A stretch of 64,000 bases of DNA, from assembly GCF_905207245.1 (NCBI RefSeq), contig NZ_CAJLKP010000014.1:40638-104637 (forward strand), written 5' to 3'. Below are positions 18,071 to 26,537 of this stretch, in pieces. The position numbers were made by a program, and so were the translations under genes. Every line of letters begins with the position of its first letter. Positions within the stretch are counted from its first letter, which is position 1. The notes beneath the pieces were generated by a model. It did not search any database and had not been told where the DNA came from. It worked only from the letters and a program-made list of their open reading frames with translations. The stretch is from an uncultured Bacteroides sp. Lineage in GTDB: Bacteria > Bacteroidota > Bacteroidia > Bacteroidales > Bacteroidaceae.

Positions 18071-19373
18071 AAATTTCACACATAAGAACACCTCTTCCCG
18101 TCACATCCGCTTTGGACACTGTTACGGACTTTCCGGTATAGGTCCTGACGACCGTTGTGCCCGCCGCATTCCAGAGTTTCCAGGTATAAATATAAGATGT
18201 CCCGGCGCTGTCCAACTCGTCGCCTCCCCGGTACAGAATGGCTTTGGCATCCACGTCGTTGAGGTTGTTCTTGATGGTGAATCCTTTCTGGCTGACGATA
18301 TGTACCGTGATGGGGTCTGACATGTCAGAAAAGGAAATGATATCACAGACCACCTTATTGGCCGAAGCGTTGCCTGCGGAAGTGTCCGTGTCCTTGATGG
18401 CGCACTTGAATGTCTCGAAGTTCAGTACCGCATCCGCCGTGATCGTAATCTCATTGGTCGTCCATCCGGCTGTAACGCCTTTAGGGTTTGCTGATGTCAG
18501 GCAGGACCAGCTCACACCCAGCATAGAGTTGTAATACGGGCAGGAAACGGACGCTCCCGAAGCGGCTGCGGCGCTCAATGCGGTGGTCAGCGTCACCACT
18601 TTGGTACTGGCGTTCACGGCAGAAATAGTGTATTGCGCCGAGCCGACCGTTATCTTTCCGCCCGCTTCCATATTGGCGATATTGGCAACCGTTATCGTGG
18701 TGGCTCCGGATGCCGCCGCTGCGGTAAGTGTGGTCGGCGCGAACACGGAGGAATCCTTGATGCCCCAGGCATAGGTGATGTTCGTATTGTCGATGGTCGC
18801 CCCGCGCCACAGATCGCAATGCGCTTTCAGGGCGGTCACCTCATCATTGCGAAAAACCACACCGTCAGGCGCATAAGCCACTGCCACGATGGTCGCGCCC
18901 GCGTTCAGGTGCTGCGTGAACTGGATATCCGAGCGGAAGGGAATCTCCAGCCCGTTGGCGTCTATGTAAACAGCCTCAAACGAGTAGCGTACTTGCGGGA
19001 CACTCACACTCATGTGGTTCGTCTTGACGGTCAGCGCATACTTAGCGGACGCCGCCCCAATCGTACATCCGTCCGCGCCTGTTGTTATTGCCGTACCATT
19101 CTTGTACCATTTGGCGGAACCGGATTTTACACCGGGAGTCAGGACCGCCGCATTTCCTACGGTTGTAATCTGGTCGGTAGCGCCTTTGCCGCTGACAAAT
19201 AAGGAAGGTGTCAGTACCAGATACGGGGATGCTTTCCAGTTCGGGGCAAAAACGCCCGTGTCCTTGTTATAAACTTGTGTGAGGGGTTGGTTGGAACCGA
19301 CAAACGCCTGGAGGGAGACGGCGTCATTCTGGTCGATGATGGTGACCTGCCCTCTTGCTACTTTAATAGCCAT
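18063..19373 (-). CDS. tail protein with Ig-like domains, 436 aa
   Basis: Begins MAIKVARGQVTIIDQNDAVS, closely resembling the start of the 1818-aa fibre, so both probably dock on the same tail partner. The middle contains an alanine/threonine-rich beta segment (TTLTAAAASGATTITVANIA). The last 90 residues (IVSQKGFTIKNNLNDVDAKA to GVLMCEIS) form an Ig-like fold resembling the C-terminus of the neighbouring 753-aa protein. Such domains on phage tails bind carbohydrate weakly. Exact role unknown. Confidence 0.7.
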   Translation of the reverse strand: MAIKVARGQVTIIDQNDAVSLQAFVGSNQPLTQVYNKDTGVFAPNWKASPYLVLTPSLFVSGKGATDQITTVGNAAVLTPGVKSGSAKWYKNGTAITTGADGCTIGAASAKYALTVKTNHMSVSVPQVRYSFEAVYIDANGLEIPFRSDIQFTQHLNAGATIVAVAYAPDGVVFRNDEVTALKAHCDLWRGATIDNTNITYAWGIKDSSVFAPTTLTAAAASGATTITVANIANMEAGGKITVGSAQYTISAVNASTKVVTLTTALSAAAASGASVSCPYYNSMLGVSWSCLTSANPKGVTAGWTTNEITITADAVLNFETFKCAIKDTDTSAGNASANKVVCDIISFSDMSDPITVHIVSQKGFTIKNNLNDVDAKAILYRGGDELDSAGTSYIYTWKLWNAAGTTVVRTYTGKSVTVSKADVTGRGVLMCEISK

Positions 19374-19391
19374 AGTTGATTTAAGTTTAAG

Positions 19392-21653
19392 TTATTGGGT
19401 TGAAATAATTACTTCACAGTCAAATACCGCCTTGCGATAGACGTCCTCACCGGTTATCTCCAGTGTCCTCCCCGTATGGGTAACAGTGTTCCAGCAGGCG
19501 TCGTCCGCAACATTGTCGCTGACACGTATCCATAGGAAGTTCTTTTCCGGTATCAGTTCCGTAATGTCCTCGCCACCTTTGAGTACGCGGGCGGACAAGG
19601 TGGTTGAAATGATACCGTTGCGGAATACGTTCCCATTGGCAGAAGCGATATAGACGGAATAGTTGTCAGCACCATCGTATTGTTTAGAAATGGTGTAGGT
19701 TTCAAAATACTCGGATTCATCCAGCGTAGCGATGTATCTAAGGGTCAATACATCCCTGTCTTCCCAAAAATGTGAAACAGGTAGTAATTTAAGATAGTCC
19801 GAATTAGTTCCCGGTATGTCCTTCCAGTTCCCTTCACTTCCCATATACTGCCATCTCCTTGCCGTCGCTGTGAAGTTATATTCGGTGGCAAAGAGAGTGA
19901 TTTCCGCTGGTTCGCAGGCATCTTCCTGAAGGGCGTCCGCGTAATGGAAGAGGTTCGTCCCGGTGATCGTCACATATTTGGTAAGCAGGTTTTCTTTTGC
20001 CTGATCGTCAAAGTCTTCCCAACGGATAGTGACGTCCTGTAAAGTGATGGTATCCTTTGTCCACTTGAACCGTCCTTCCGCAAAGTAGCCCGTACCGTCG
20101 GGATGGATAACGAATGAACCGTCACCGGCAGAGATGGAGCCGTCCGCATTGAGTTTAAGGAGCGGGTTCTGTATCGTGCCGCCGATGCCGCCCCTTGCAA
20201 ACCACGCCCCGTACTCGTCCGTATCCGCCAGCTTGCCGTCTGTTGCCTGGTAGAGCGTTGCCCGTTCCCCTTTTTCAAGTTGGGCGCAGCAGAACAGGAC
20301 TCCGGTGGTATCCGTCGTAATTTCTATCAGCAAATCCTCCGGTTCTTCATAGCGGATGACAAAGGGGATGTGATAACGTTTCCACTGATTCTCTATTTTT
20401 ATCTCCTGTAGCGGGTGTCCGTTTTGGGAAACAGTCAAAGTACCGGATACCCCTTTTGCCCAAAAGGAGAAGCAATAATTCTCTCCCTGATGTGTCTCCG
20501 CCCAGCTTTGTGTTTGGGCAACCAACATAACACCGTCAGCAGGAATCAGAAAGACATCCCCGATACCGGCAGGCGGTTGTTCACCGATAGCCCTTTCCAC
20601 CGGATTCAGGAAGTTGCCGTACAACGAGTTTATCAGGCAATTCTTATGGATGCGACCAACATAGAAGGTACTGGCAAAACCTGTCTCGTCACCGGCTGTC
20701 AAGGTGCCGGCTATGTTTATATCCCGTGTCGCATAAAGTCGTTGGAAGTAAGCCCCGTAACCTTCCAATCGTCCGAAGGTCGGGTCGATAATTCCCTGAA
20801 CTTTACCCACACGTGCCTTCGTTGAGTCTGCGAAGGTGGCTATGTCCGAAAGCCGGATGATGTTCAGTTCGGCTATTTCGCACCGGTCGCCCGGTTCCAA
20901 GTCGGATAAATCCAACCTGAAACTCCGTTCGTATTCGGGAAGATAGTCTATGGTAATGACGGCAAGCTTGTACTGCCAGAGGGTTGATACCACTACCGTT
21001 CCGCTTCCGTCTGTTTCAGTACCGTCGGCATATCCTAAGGAGAAGGGAAGTGACGGAAAATCCCTGGAAGCGCGTATCTTATAAGAAATGAGAATCCTTT
21101 CCGGATTCTCCAGTCCTTTGCCAATCGTTTGCTCCAGTCCGCATTTACCTTGTAACGGGATTCCGGTACAAAGGATGCTGAACACCCGGCTGCAACCGTC
21201 CTTGTATGGCAGGTATTCTCCGGAAAGTCTTCCTCCGGTCATGAGCGTATACCGGCAGCCATTGTCACCCCGGGGATAACACAGGGACTTCTCCTGCGCC
21301 ATGCCGTCAATCACATCCATGTAAGGGGACTGGCTGTCGGATGCGGTCAGGTACATGGCACCGCTGCGGTCTTCATCGAAAAGATTGGTTATTCGTACAA
21401 AGTCGAGTATCTGACCGTTTTGGGGTACATCACCATCCAGTAACGCCCCTATAAAGTAGGGAGATTCCTGTTCTTCCCCTTCCAATGTGGTTATCCTGTC
21501 AATGCCTGTTTCCAGTACGGCCATCAGGGAGTAGACGACATTCTTTCCGTCGAAATACTGCCGCCTTACCACATCGCCCGTACGGAGTCCCTGCCTTTTG
21601 GCGGACTTGGGAGAAATACATATCTTATATCGGTTGTAATTAAGTAGAGACAT
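19392..21653 (-). CDS. large tail/baseplate fibre protein, 753 aa
   Basis: Multi-domain tail protein. N-terminal about 100 residues (SLLNYNRYKICISPKSAKR, RTGDVVRRQYFDG) probably form the docking part. Two jelly-roll-like segments follow, each ending in patterns such as CCAQLEKGERATLYQ, typical of carbohydrate-binding modules in fibres. A short ADGSISAGDGSFVIHPDGTG stretch links to a C-terminal Ig-like domain (YSVYIASANGNVFRN to FDCEVIIS) similar to that of the 436-aa neighbour. Same-strand cluster with the spike and hub genes. Confidence 0.7.
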   Translation of the reverse strand: MSLLNYNRYKICISPKSAKRQGLRTGDVVRRQYFDGKNVVYSLMAVLETGIDRITTLEGEEQESPYFIGALLDGDVPQNGQILDFVRITNLFDEDRSGAMYLTASDSQSPYMDVIDGMAQEKSLCYPRGDNGCRYTLMTGGRLSGEYLPYKDGCSRVFSILCTGIPLQGKCGLEQTIGKGLENPERILISYKIRASRDFPSLPFSLGYADGTETDGSGTVVVSTLWQYKLAVITIDYLPEYERSFRLDLSDLEPGDRCEIAELNIIRLSDIATFADSTKARVGKVQGIIDPTFGRLEGYGAYFQRLYATRDINIAGTLTAGDETGFASTFYVGRIHKNCLINSLYGNFLNPVERAIGEQPPAGIGDVFLIPADGVMLVAQTQSWAETHQGENYCFSFWAKGVSGTLTVSQNGHPLQEIKIENQWKRYHIPFVIRYEEPEDLLIEITTDTTGVLFCCAQLEKGERATLYQATDGKLADTDEYGAWFARGGIGGTIQNPLLKLNADGSISAGDGSFVIHPDGTGYFAEGRFKWTKDTITLQDVTIRWEDFDDQAKENLLTKYVTITGTNLFHYADALQEDACEPAEITLFATEYNFTATARRWQYMGSEGNWKDIPGTNSDYLKLLPVSHFWEDRDVLTLRYIATLDESEYFETYTISKQYDGADNYSVYIASANGNVFRNGIISTTLSARVLKGGEDITELIPEKNFLWIRVSDNVADDACWNTVTHTGRTLEITGEDVYRKAVFDCEVIISTQ

Positions 21654-21667
21654 CGTTTAAGGTTAAA

Positions 21668-23308
21668 TTAAAGTGGTATGACCGTATCACCGCTGCAACT
21701 GTCCGTTACCCATAGGGAGCCGTTCGTTGCGCTGTTTTTCTGGACTTCCAGTTCATAGACGCGCATTTTCCTGCGGACGACCACCTCGTCAAAGGTAGCC
21801 TGTATGCTGCCCGTAGCCTTGTTCTTCAGGATGGCCCAGCCGGAGCCCGCAAAACCCGAAGAGAAAAACTCACTGCTGATACCGCCCATGAAGTACGCAT
21901 CCCCATAATGCCGGATGCCGTTCGCTACGGAAAGCAGATAACTCTCTGTGCTGAAGAATAGCGTCTTGTCCGCCAGCCGGGTGAATGAACCGTCAATGCC
22001 GATATGTCCGGATGCTTCGAGCGGTTTACCCAAGCCGAAGAAGTCGGCATCCGTAGCCAGAAAGAAGGTGTCGGAGTGCCGGTCCTGCCGTTTGTAAAGG
22101 CTGGTGGAAGGGACAAACGAGAAGGCAGTCTCATAAGGGTAAGAGGTCATCTGACCGTTCTCACTGTCTGTGCGGTAAACCCTTGAAGCGAAATGAAGCG
22201 CATCGTCTTTGCCATACAGGTAAGCACCCGAAGAGTTTCCCCAGCGCAACCGTTTATGAATGACAATCCCTTCATCCTGTTTATCCTTGTGGTAGGATGT
22301 GAGCAGGTCATCCCCGTAGTTATGCCTGACGGTAAGTGAACCGGGAAAGCAGGCGGCACCGTACTTGCTGATTAACATCGTATCTCCGTCAATATCCCAC
22401 AAACCCGATTGCAAACGGATTTTAACCGTATCTTCACTACCCAACAATAAATCCCCGCCCGCTGCCGCAAGCTGGATATCTTTCTCATCCAGCCGGATAA
22501 GAACGGGAGAACCGCTGATTTTGATACCATGCCCTTGGGAAAAGGAAAGGTAGCCGCTAAGGTCAGCCGTATCGGAATGGATGGAAAGTACCGTCTTGCC
22601 GGCTGCACCCAGATTTACCCCTTGTTCTGCTGTCAGGACGCCTTGTATATCCGCAGTACTCGTTACCTGAAGCTTGCCGGAAACCAAGGCGTCCAGCATA
22701 CTCCATGAAGCATCTGTGCGGTTGGCATTGCCCGCATGATACACATTCCTGCCACCTACCTGCAACAGTGCCGGTGTCAGGTAGATGCCCGTTTCTTTAT
22801 CCTCTCCGATAAGAAGCTCACCGGATGCGTGCAGAAGGGAATTTCCGAAATCAACCCGTGTGCTTTCCAATGTTGCGGTATGGGTATCAGCATTATAACG
22901 GAGCACCTGTTTACCGTTCAGAAACAGATTTCCACCGATTTTCAGGTTGCCGGAAATGGTGATACCCCGTTCTTGTTCTACCTTATATATATGTAGGATG
23001 CGTTCATTGGCTATGCCGGCTTCAAAGCCATTGTTAGCCCGTAACAGCCCACTCATATCGCCACCTGTTTTCTTCAGGAAAGCCAAAAGGACACCGCCAC
23101 TTTCTCCACCGCCTTCACCGGATACGCCCGAGGCGATGGCACTGGCAAAGTTATAAGCCGTGTTGCGCAAACGGATGGAAGTCTGGTCGCCTTCGGTGAT
23201 GGTTCCGGCGTCCTGCGCATTGAAAAAGTTATGGTAAAGCTGGGAATAGATGGCATGACAAAGACTGTCCTTGTCCAGTTCCCCGATGCCGGGTAAAAGT
23301 TCTGTCAT
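21668..23308 (-). CDS. tail fibre / baseplate protein, 546 aa
   Basis: Starts MTELLPGIGELDKDSLCHAI and continues into repeated fibre-like beta segments with phrases such as GLLRANNGFEAGIANERILH, KIGGNLFLNGKQVLRYNADT and QVTSTADIQGVLTAEQG, which are typical of trimeric phage fibre shafts. The C-terminus (VQKNSATNGSLWVTDSCSGD) is short. It overlaps the spike gene by 4 nt, implying coupled translation, and probably assembles close to the spike. No enzymatic motif seen. Confidence 0.72.
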   Translation of the reverse strand: MTELLPGIGELDKDSLCHAIYSQLYHNFFNAQDAGTITEGDQTSIRLRNTAYNFASAIASGVSGEGGGESGGVLLAFLKKTGGDMSGLLRANNGFEAGIANERILHIYKVEQERGITISGNLKIGGNLFLNGKQVLRYNADTHTATLESTRVDFGNSLLHASGELLIGEDKETGIYLTPALLQVGGRNVYHAGNANRTDASWSMLDALVSGKLQVTSTADIQGVLTAEQGVNLGAAGKTVLSIHSDTADLSGYLSFSQGHGIKISGSPVLIRLDEKDIQLAAAGGDLLLGSEDTVKIRLQSGLWDIDGDTMLISKYGAACFPGSLTVRHNYGDDLLTSYHKDKQDEGIVIHKRLRWGNSSGAYLYGKDDALHFASRVYRTDSENGQMTSYPYETAFSFVPSTSLYKRQDRHSDTFFLATDADFFGLGKPLEASGHIGIDGSFTRLADKTLFFSTESYLLSVANGIRHYGDAYFMGGISSEFFSSGFAGSGWAILKNKATGSIQATFDEVVVRRKMRVYELEVQKNSATNGSLWVTDSCSGDTVIPL

Positions 23309-24198
23309 TGGGTATAGGAGGTTTTAGAGAGAAAATTCTGTATCTTGGAAATGAGTGAAGCGAAATTCGGCACATTGACGGCGGGCATGGTTCCCATCAG
23401 TGTAGGGGTCGTTATCTTGCTGCACTCGGTCAGGAACTCCAGCATCAACTGTGCAAGCTGGTTTCCCAATACCAACGGTTCCGTTGCGTTCTCATCACCG
23501 AGTGCCACCTTCTTGTCGGCAAGGGTAACGGTCGTACTTCCCACTTTCTGTTGTACCTTACCGGTTGTCTGGGTTACTTCGGATTTGTCTACCTTTGTAC
23601 TGATTAGTTCCGGTTCCAAAGTCTGTATAACTTCCTTGCCATCCTTGTTCTTTACGATGCTGGTTATCTTTTCCGCCGTGTACCGGGTGGAGCTTTCATT
23701 TCCCGTCTTCTCCAGCTCGTCATAATCGGGAGAGTCATTGCTTCCCGCGTCCAGTTCTTCCGTCTGAGTCACACCGATAACCGTTTCGTCATGGGAACTG
23801 AGTTGGATAACTTTAGCGTGGGAGTAGTTCAGCACATAGGCATATTTAGTCGCCGCATCCGTTACAATGGTTACGTCCGAGAACAAGGTAGGGATTATCA
23901 GAAACCCGCCGGAGTTGTCTTTAAGCCCGGCAAGCAATACACCTTTGTGGATGACCGGTTCGGAAGATGCCGTTTCGTCCGGAAACTCTCCCACATCAAT
24001 GGTTCCGGCATACTCTTCGTATTCACTGTCACCCGAATTGTCATGTACTTTGGCGACATAGCCATGTATCATACGCGCCGTACCGATGCCGCTTGTTCCT
24101 CCGGGAGCCATGTCGATACGTTCCACACTCCGTCCTAATGCTATTTTCCGTATGGCCTCGGCTATCACTTGCCGGCTGCCGTTACTTGTGTTTTCCAT
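23305..24198 (-). CDS. baseplate spike protein, OB-fold (gpV/gp5-like)
   Basis: 297-aa protein placed right after the hub gene. The central part GYVAKVHDNSGDSEY ... GVLLAGLKDNSGGFLIIPTL, then FSDVTIV resembles the OB domain of contractile-tail spike proteins (P2 gpV, T4 gp5), in which a beta barrel leads to the membrane-piercing needle. The following region TGKVQQKVGSTTVTLADKKV is repetitive and could form a short beta-helix. The C-terminal helix (LISKIQNFLSKTSYTQ) is unusual. No lysozyme domain is visible. Confidence 0.65.
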   Translation of the reverse strand: MENTSNGSRQVIAEAIRKIALGRSVERIDMAPGGTSGIGTARMIHGYVAKVHDNSGDSEYEEYAGTIDVGEFPDETASSEPVIHKGVLLAGLKDNSGGFLIIPTLFSDVTIVTDAATKYAYVLNYSHAKVIQLSSHDETVIGVTQTEELDAGSNDSPDYDELEKTGNESSTRYTAEKITSIVKNKDGKEVIQTLEPELISTKVDKSEVTQTTGKVQQKVGSTTVTLADKKVALGDENATEPLVLGNQLAQLMLEFLTECSKITTPTLMGTMPAVNVPNFASLISKIQNFLSKTSYTQ

Positions 24199-24216
24199 TG
24201 TTTTGTATTTTTCTGT

Positions 24217-25539
24217 TTACTTTTTTACTTTATAAGGCAACTTTATAACCTGCCTGTACCCCTTGGTTCCGAAAATCGTTTTTACCTCTTCCACGATATA
24301 TACCCCGTTCTTGCTCGGGTTCAGGTCGTCTATCAGTTCCACCTGAACGGCGGAAGGCAGCCCGAAGTCACCGAAGATTGTCACGCTTCCGGTTATCCCG
24401 TTCAGGTTATAGCTTCTGAAATATTCAATGGCTTCCTCCACCAGTTTATCCGAATCTATCCGCATGTTCGGCGACATATAAGGCACTACCGTATAGGTAC
24501 TCAAATCCACCTTTGTTTTGGTAGCCGCTCCCGATGCCGTCGTATTACCGGTTACTTTGTGTGTCTTTTTGCTGATCTGTGTGGCATTGATGGTCTGGAA
24601 CTCCTTGCTTCCGGCTTTGCCCGCATCATAGTCGGGGTTCAGGCGTACCGTCACTTCAAAGAACTTCTCGTCCGCTCCCAATGCCTTGGCGGTAACGGCG
24701 AGGAACTTCGGGTCCACCTTCAGGACTTTTAGGTTGCTTTCCGCCACATGGTAATTGAAGTATATCTTATAAGGTATCGTATTATCACTTCCCGGAAAGG
24801 ACTGTTGCGCCTTTGACGATGAGTAGGGACGCCCTATGGCAATCCGGGGCATCGCATCGGGCGAGTTCTCATCATACTTCAAAAAGCAATACACCTTGTA
24901 TTTGCTCCAGTCGTTGAGCACGTCGGCGACCGTGAAGTTATCCGTAATCTTGACCTTGCCGATATTGATGTCAAACCGTTTGGTTTCGCTGTGTATCTGA
25001 AAGCCCGTATCTTTAAGCAGGTTGTATTTGTCTCCCAATACATCATTCACCTTGGTGGATAGCGGCGTCTCGAACTTGGGAGTCTGTTTGAGTTTAAGCT
25101 TATATGCCATGTTCTCGCACCGGAGTTCGAACAGGCTGTCGGAATTATAAGCGGTGACATAGCCGTCAAACATATTCTTCAGGATGCCGTTGTAGCCCAG
25201 CTTGATGTTGATTCTCTGCCCGGTGTGAAAGGTGTCCTTTCCCACAGCCGCCTGTGAACTTCTCTTTTCAATGATTACTCCGTCTTCCATCACTTCCGTG
25301 GTGATGCGTGAGGCATCGTTGCCCTCCAACGTGGCATTGCCGATGATGGTGCTTTGGTAAACCGTCCCTTTGGGGAGTATCACCTTGGCGGTTCCTGTCA
25401 GCTTCTTATAGGTTTCCACGATCTCTATCTCCTGTACCTCGGTCAGTACAACCGGGTCCTGAATCGCCATCGGGTTAGCCGGGTCCGCATCCCCGATGGT
25501 TATTTTACAGCATAGTACGTCCAGTGTATTTACAGCCAT
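24217..25539 (-). CDS. baseplate hub protein (gpD/gp27-like)
   Basis: 440-aa protein between tape measure side and spike gene, matching the position of the hub in Mu and P2-like phages. Pattern evidence: an N-terminal beta domain (LTGTAKVILPKGTVYQSTII), GQRINIKLGYNGILKNMFDG with a barrel-like continuation (YVTAYNSDSLFELRCENMAY), the central TDNFTVADVLNDWSKYKVYC as in late-control D proteins, and the C-terminal GDFGLPSAVQVELIDDLNPS. It forms the ring joining tube and spike. The assignment is by pattern and order. Confidence 0.72.
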   Translation of the reverse strand: MAVNTLDVLCCKITIGDADPANPMAIQDPVVLTEVQEIEIVETYKKLTGTAKVILPKGTVYQSTIIGNATLEGNDASRITTEVMEDGVIIEKRSSQAAVGKDTFHTGQRINIKLGYNGILKNMFDGYVTAYNSDSLFELRCENMAYKLKLKQTPKFETPLSTKVNDVLGDKYNLLKDTGFQIHSETKRFDINIGKVKITDNFTVADVLNDWSKYKVYCFLKYDENSPDAMPRIAIGRPYSSSKAQQSFPGSDNTIPYKIYFNYHVAESNLKVLKVDPKFLAVTAKALGADEKFFEVTVRLNPDYDAGKAGSKEFQTINATQISKKTHKVTGNTTASGAATKTKVDLSTYTVVPYMSPNMRIDSDKLVEEAIEYFRSYNLNGITGSVTIFGDFGLPSAVQVELIDDLNPSKNGVYIVEEVKTIFGTKGYRQVIKLPYKVKK

Positions 25540-26507
25540 TGTTTGGTAAGTGTTAAGAGTGAGGAAGGATCTACGACTTTGGTTCCGAACTGAACCAGTT
25601 TAATCCACTTGTTGGTATGCTTGATGGCAGTGTCCACCTTCTCTTCTGATGCCAGTTTCAGTTCCACCGCTTCGGAAGGCTCCACCGCCACGCAGGAAAG
25701 CGTATAAGGCTGGATATTGCGGCAGTCGCTTGCCGGGAAGGAGTAATTGAGCACAATCAGCTTTTCGATTCTGAACTGGCGCAGGACGGTATTGTCGCAC
25801 TCGATCACACCCTTATACTGCATCAGTTTCAGGAACTTGCTGACTTCGGCTTCCGGGTACACGTCGGGGTATTTGCTTGTAATCTTGCCGCTGATATTTA
25901 TTTCCAGGTCACCTCCGGAAATAAATTCCTTCCGGGTATAATCCCGTCCCTGTACGGTAGTCAGGACGATGTTATTCTTGCTGCTGACCTGCACCTGCGG
26001 CTGTAGGTCGGCAAACGTGACCAGCCCGTATTTGGAGTTGGTTTCGATTTTATTTGTCCCGGCATCAAAATACATCCCCTCGGCACTGACGGAAAGCTCC
26101 AGATAGTCCGGAACGATGTTGCCGGCAACTGTATCCGAATAGTTCTTCTTTTTGGCGACCGCCTGCTGCTCGCTGATAAGCTGGTAGTATTGCCCCGTCT
26201 TGTTGGCGATGCTGCTCTGCGACATGGTTTGCAGGTACTTGTCCCTCTCTTTCTGCTCCCAGTATTTCAGGTACCTGGGATAAGAGCGCAGCATCCCGTA
26301 GGCAAGCTGCGAAGTGGTCTGGACCAGCGCCCGTTTAAGTATCTGCCTGTCTTTGCTGAAGTATTGCACCTGCCCGTCGGCAAACTGCGACAAGCCCATA
26401 CCCAGAGTACGGCGGGCGGCGTCACTGACATAGTTCTCCGCGCTGCCGCTGCCGATGATGCCGCCGCTTAGCAGGGTGCTTACACCGATATTGATGAGTC
26501 TGCTCAT
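25530..26507 (-). CDS. tail/baseplate protein, 325 aa
   Basis: Encoded between tape measure and hub, with a 10-nt overlap into the hub gene. The N-terminus MSRLINIGVSTLLSGGIIGS is hydrophobic and glycine-rich, followed by a helical stretch and a beta-rich C-terminal half (LEINISGKITSKYPDVYPEA, ...YTLSCVAVEPSEAVELK). In many contractile phages this slot encodes the tape-measure cap or tube initiator (gpU or gp53-like). I do not recognise the family. Confidence 0.65.
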   Translation of the reverse strand: MSRLINIGVSTLLSGGIIGSGSAENYVSDAARRTLGMGLSQFADGQVQYFSKDRQILKRALVQTTSQLAYGMLRSYPRYLKYWEQKERDKYLQTMSQSSIANKTGQYYQLISEQQAVAKKKNYSDTVAGNIVPDYLELSVSAEGMYFDAGTNKIETNSKYGLVTFADLQPQVQVSSKNNIVLTTVQGRDYTRKEFISGGDLEINISGKITSKYPDVYPEAEVSKFLKLMQYKGVIECDNTVLRQFRIEKLIVLNYSFPASDCRNIQPYTLSCVAVEPSEAVELKLASEEKVDTAIKHTNKWIKLVQFGTKVVDPSSLLTLTKQWL

Positions 26508-26537
26508 TATTAGTTAGTTTTTTTGATTTATGAATAA

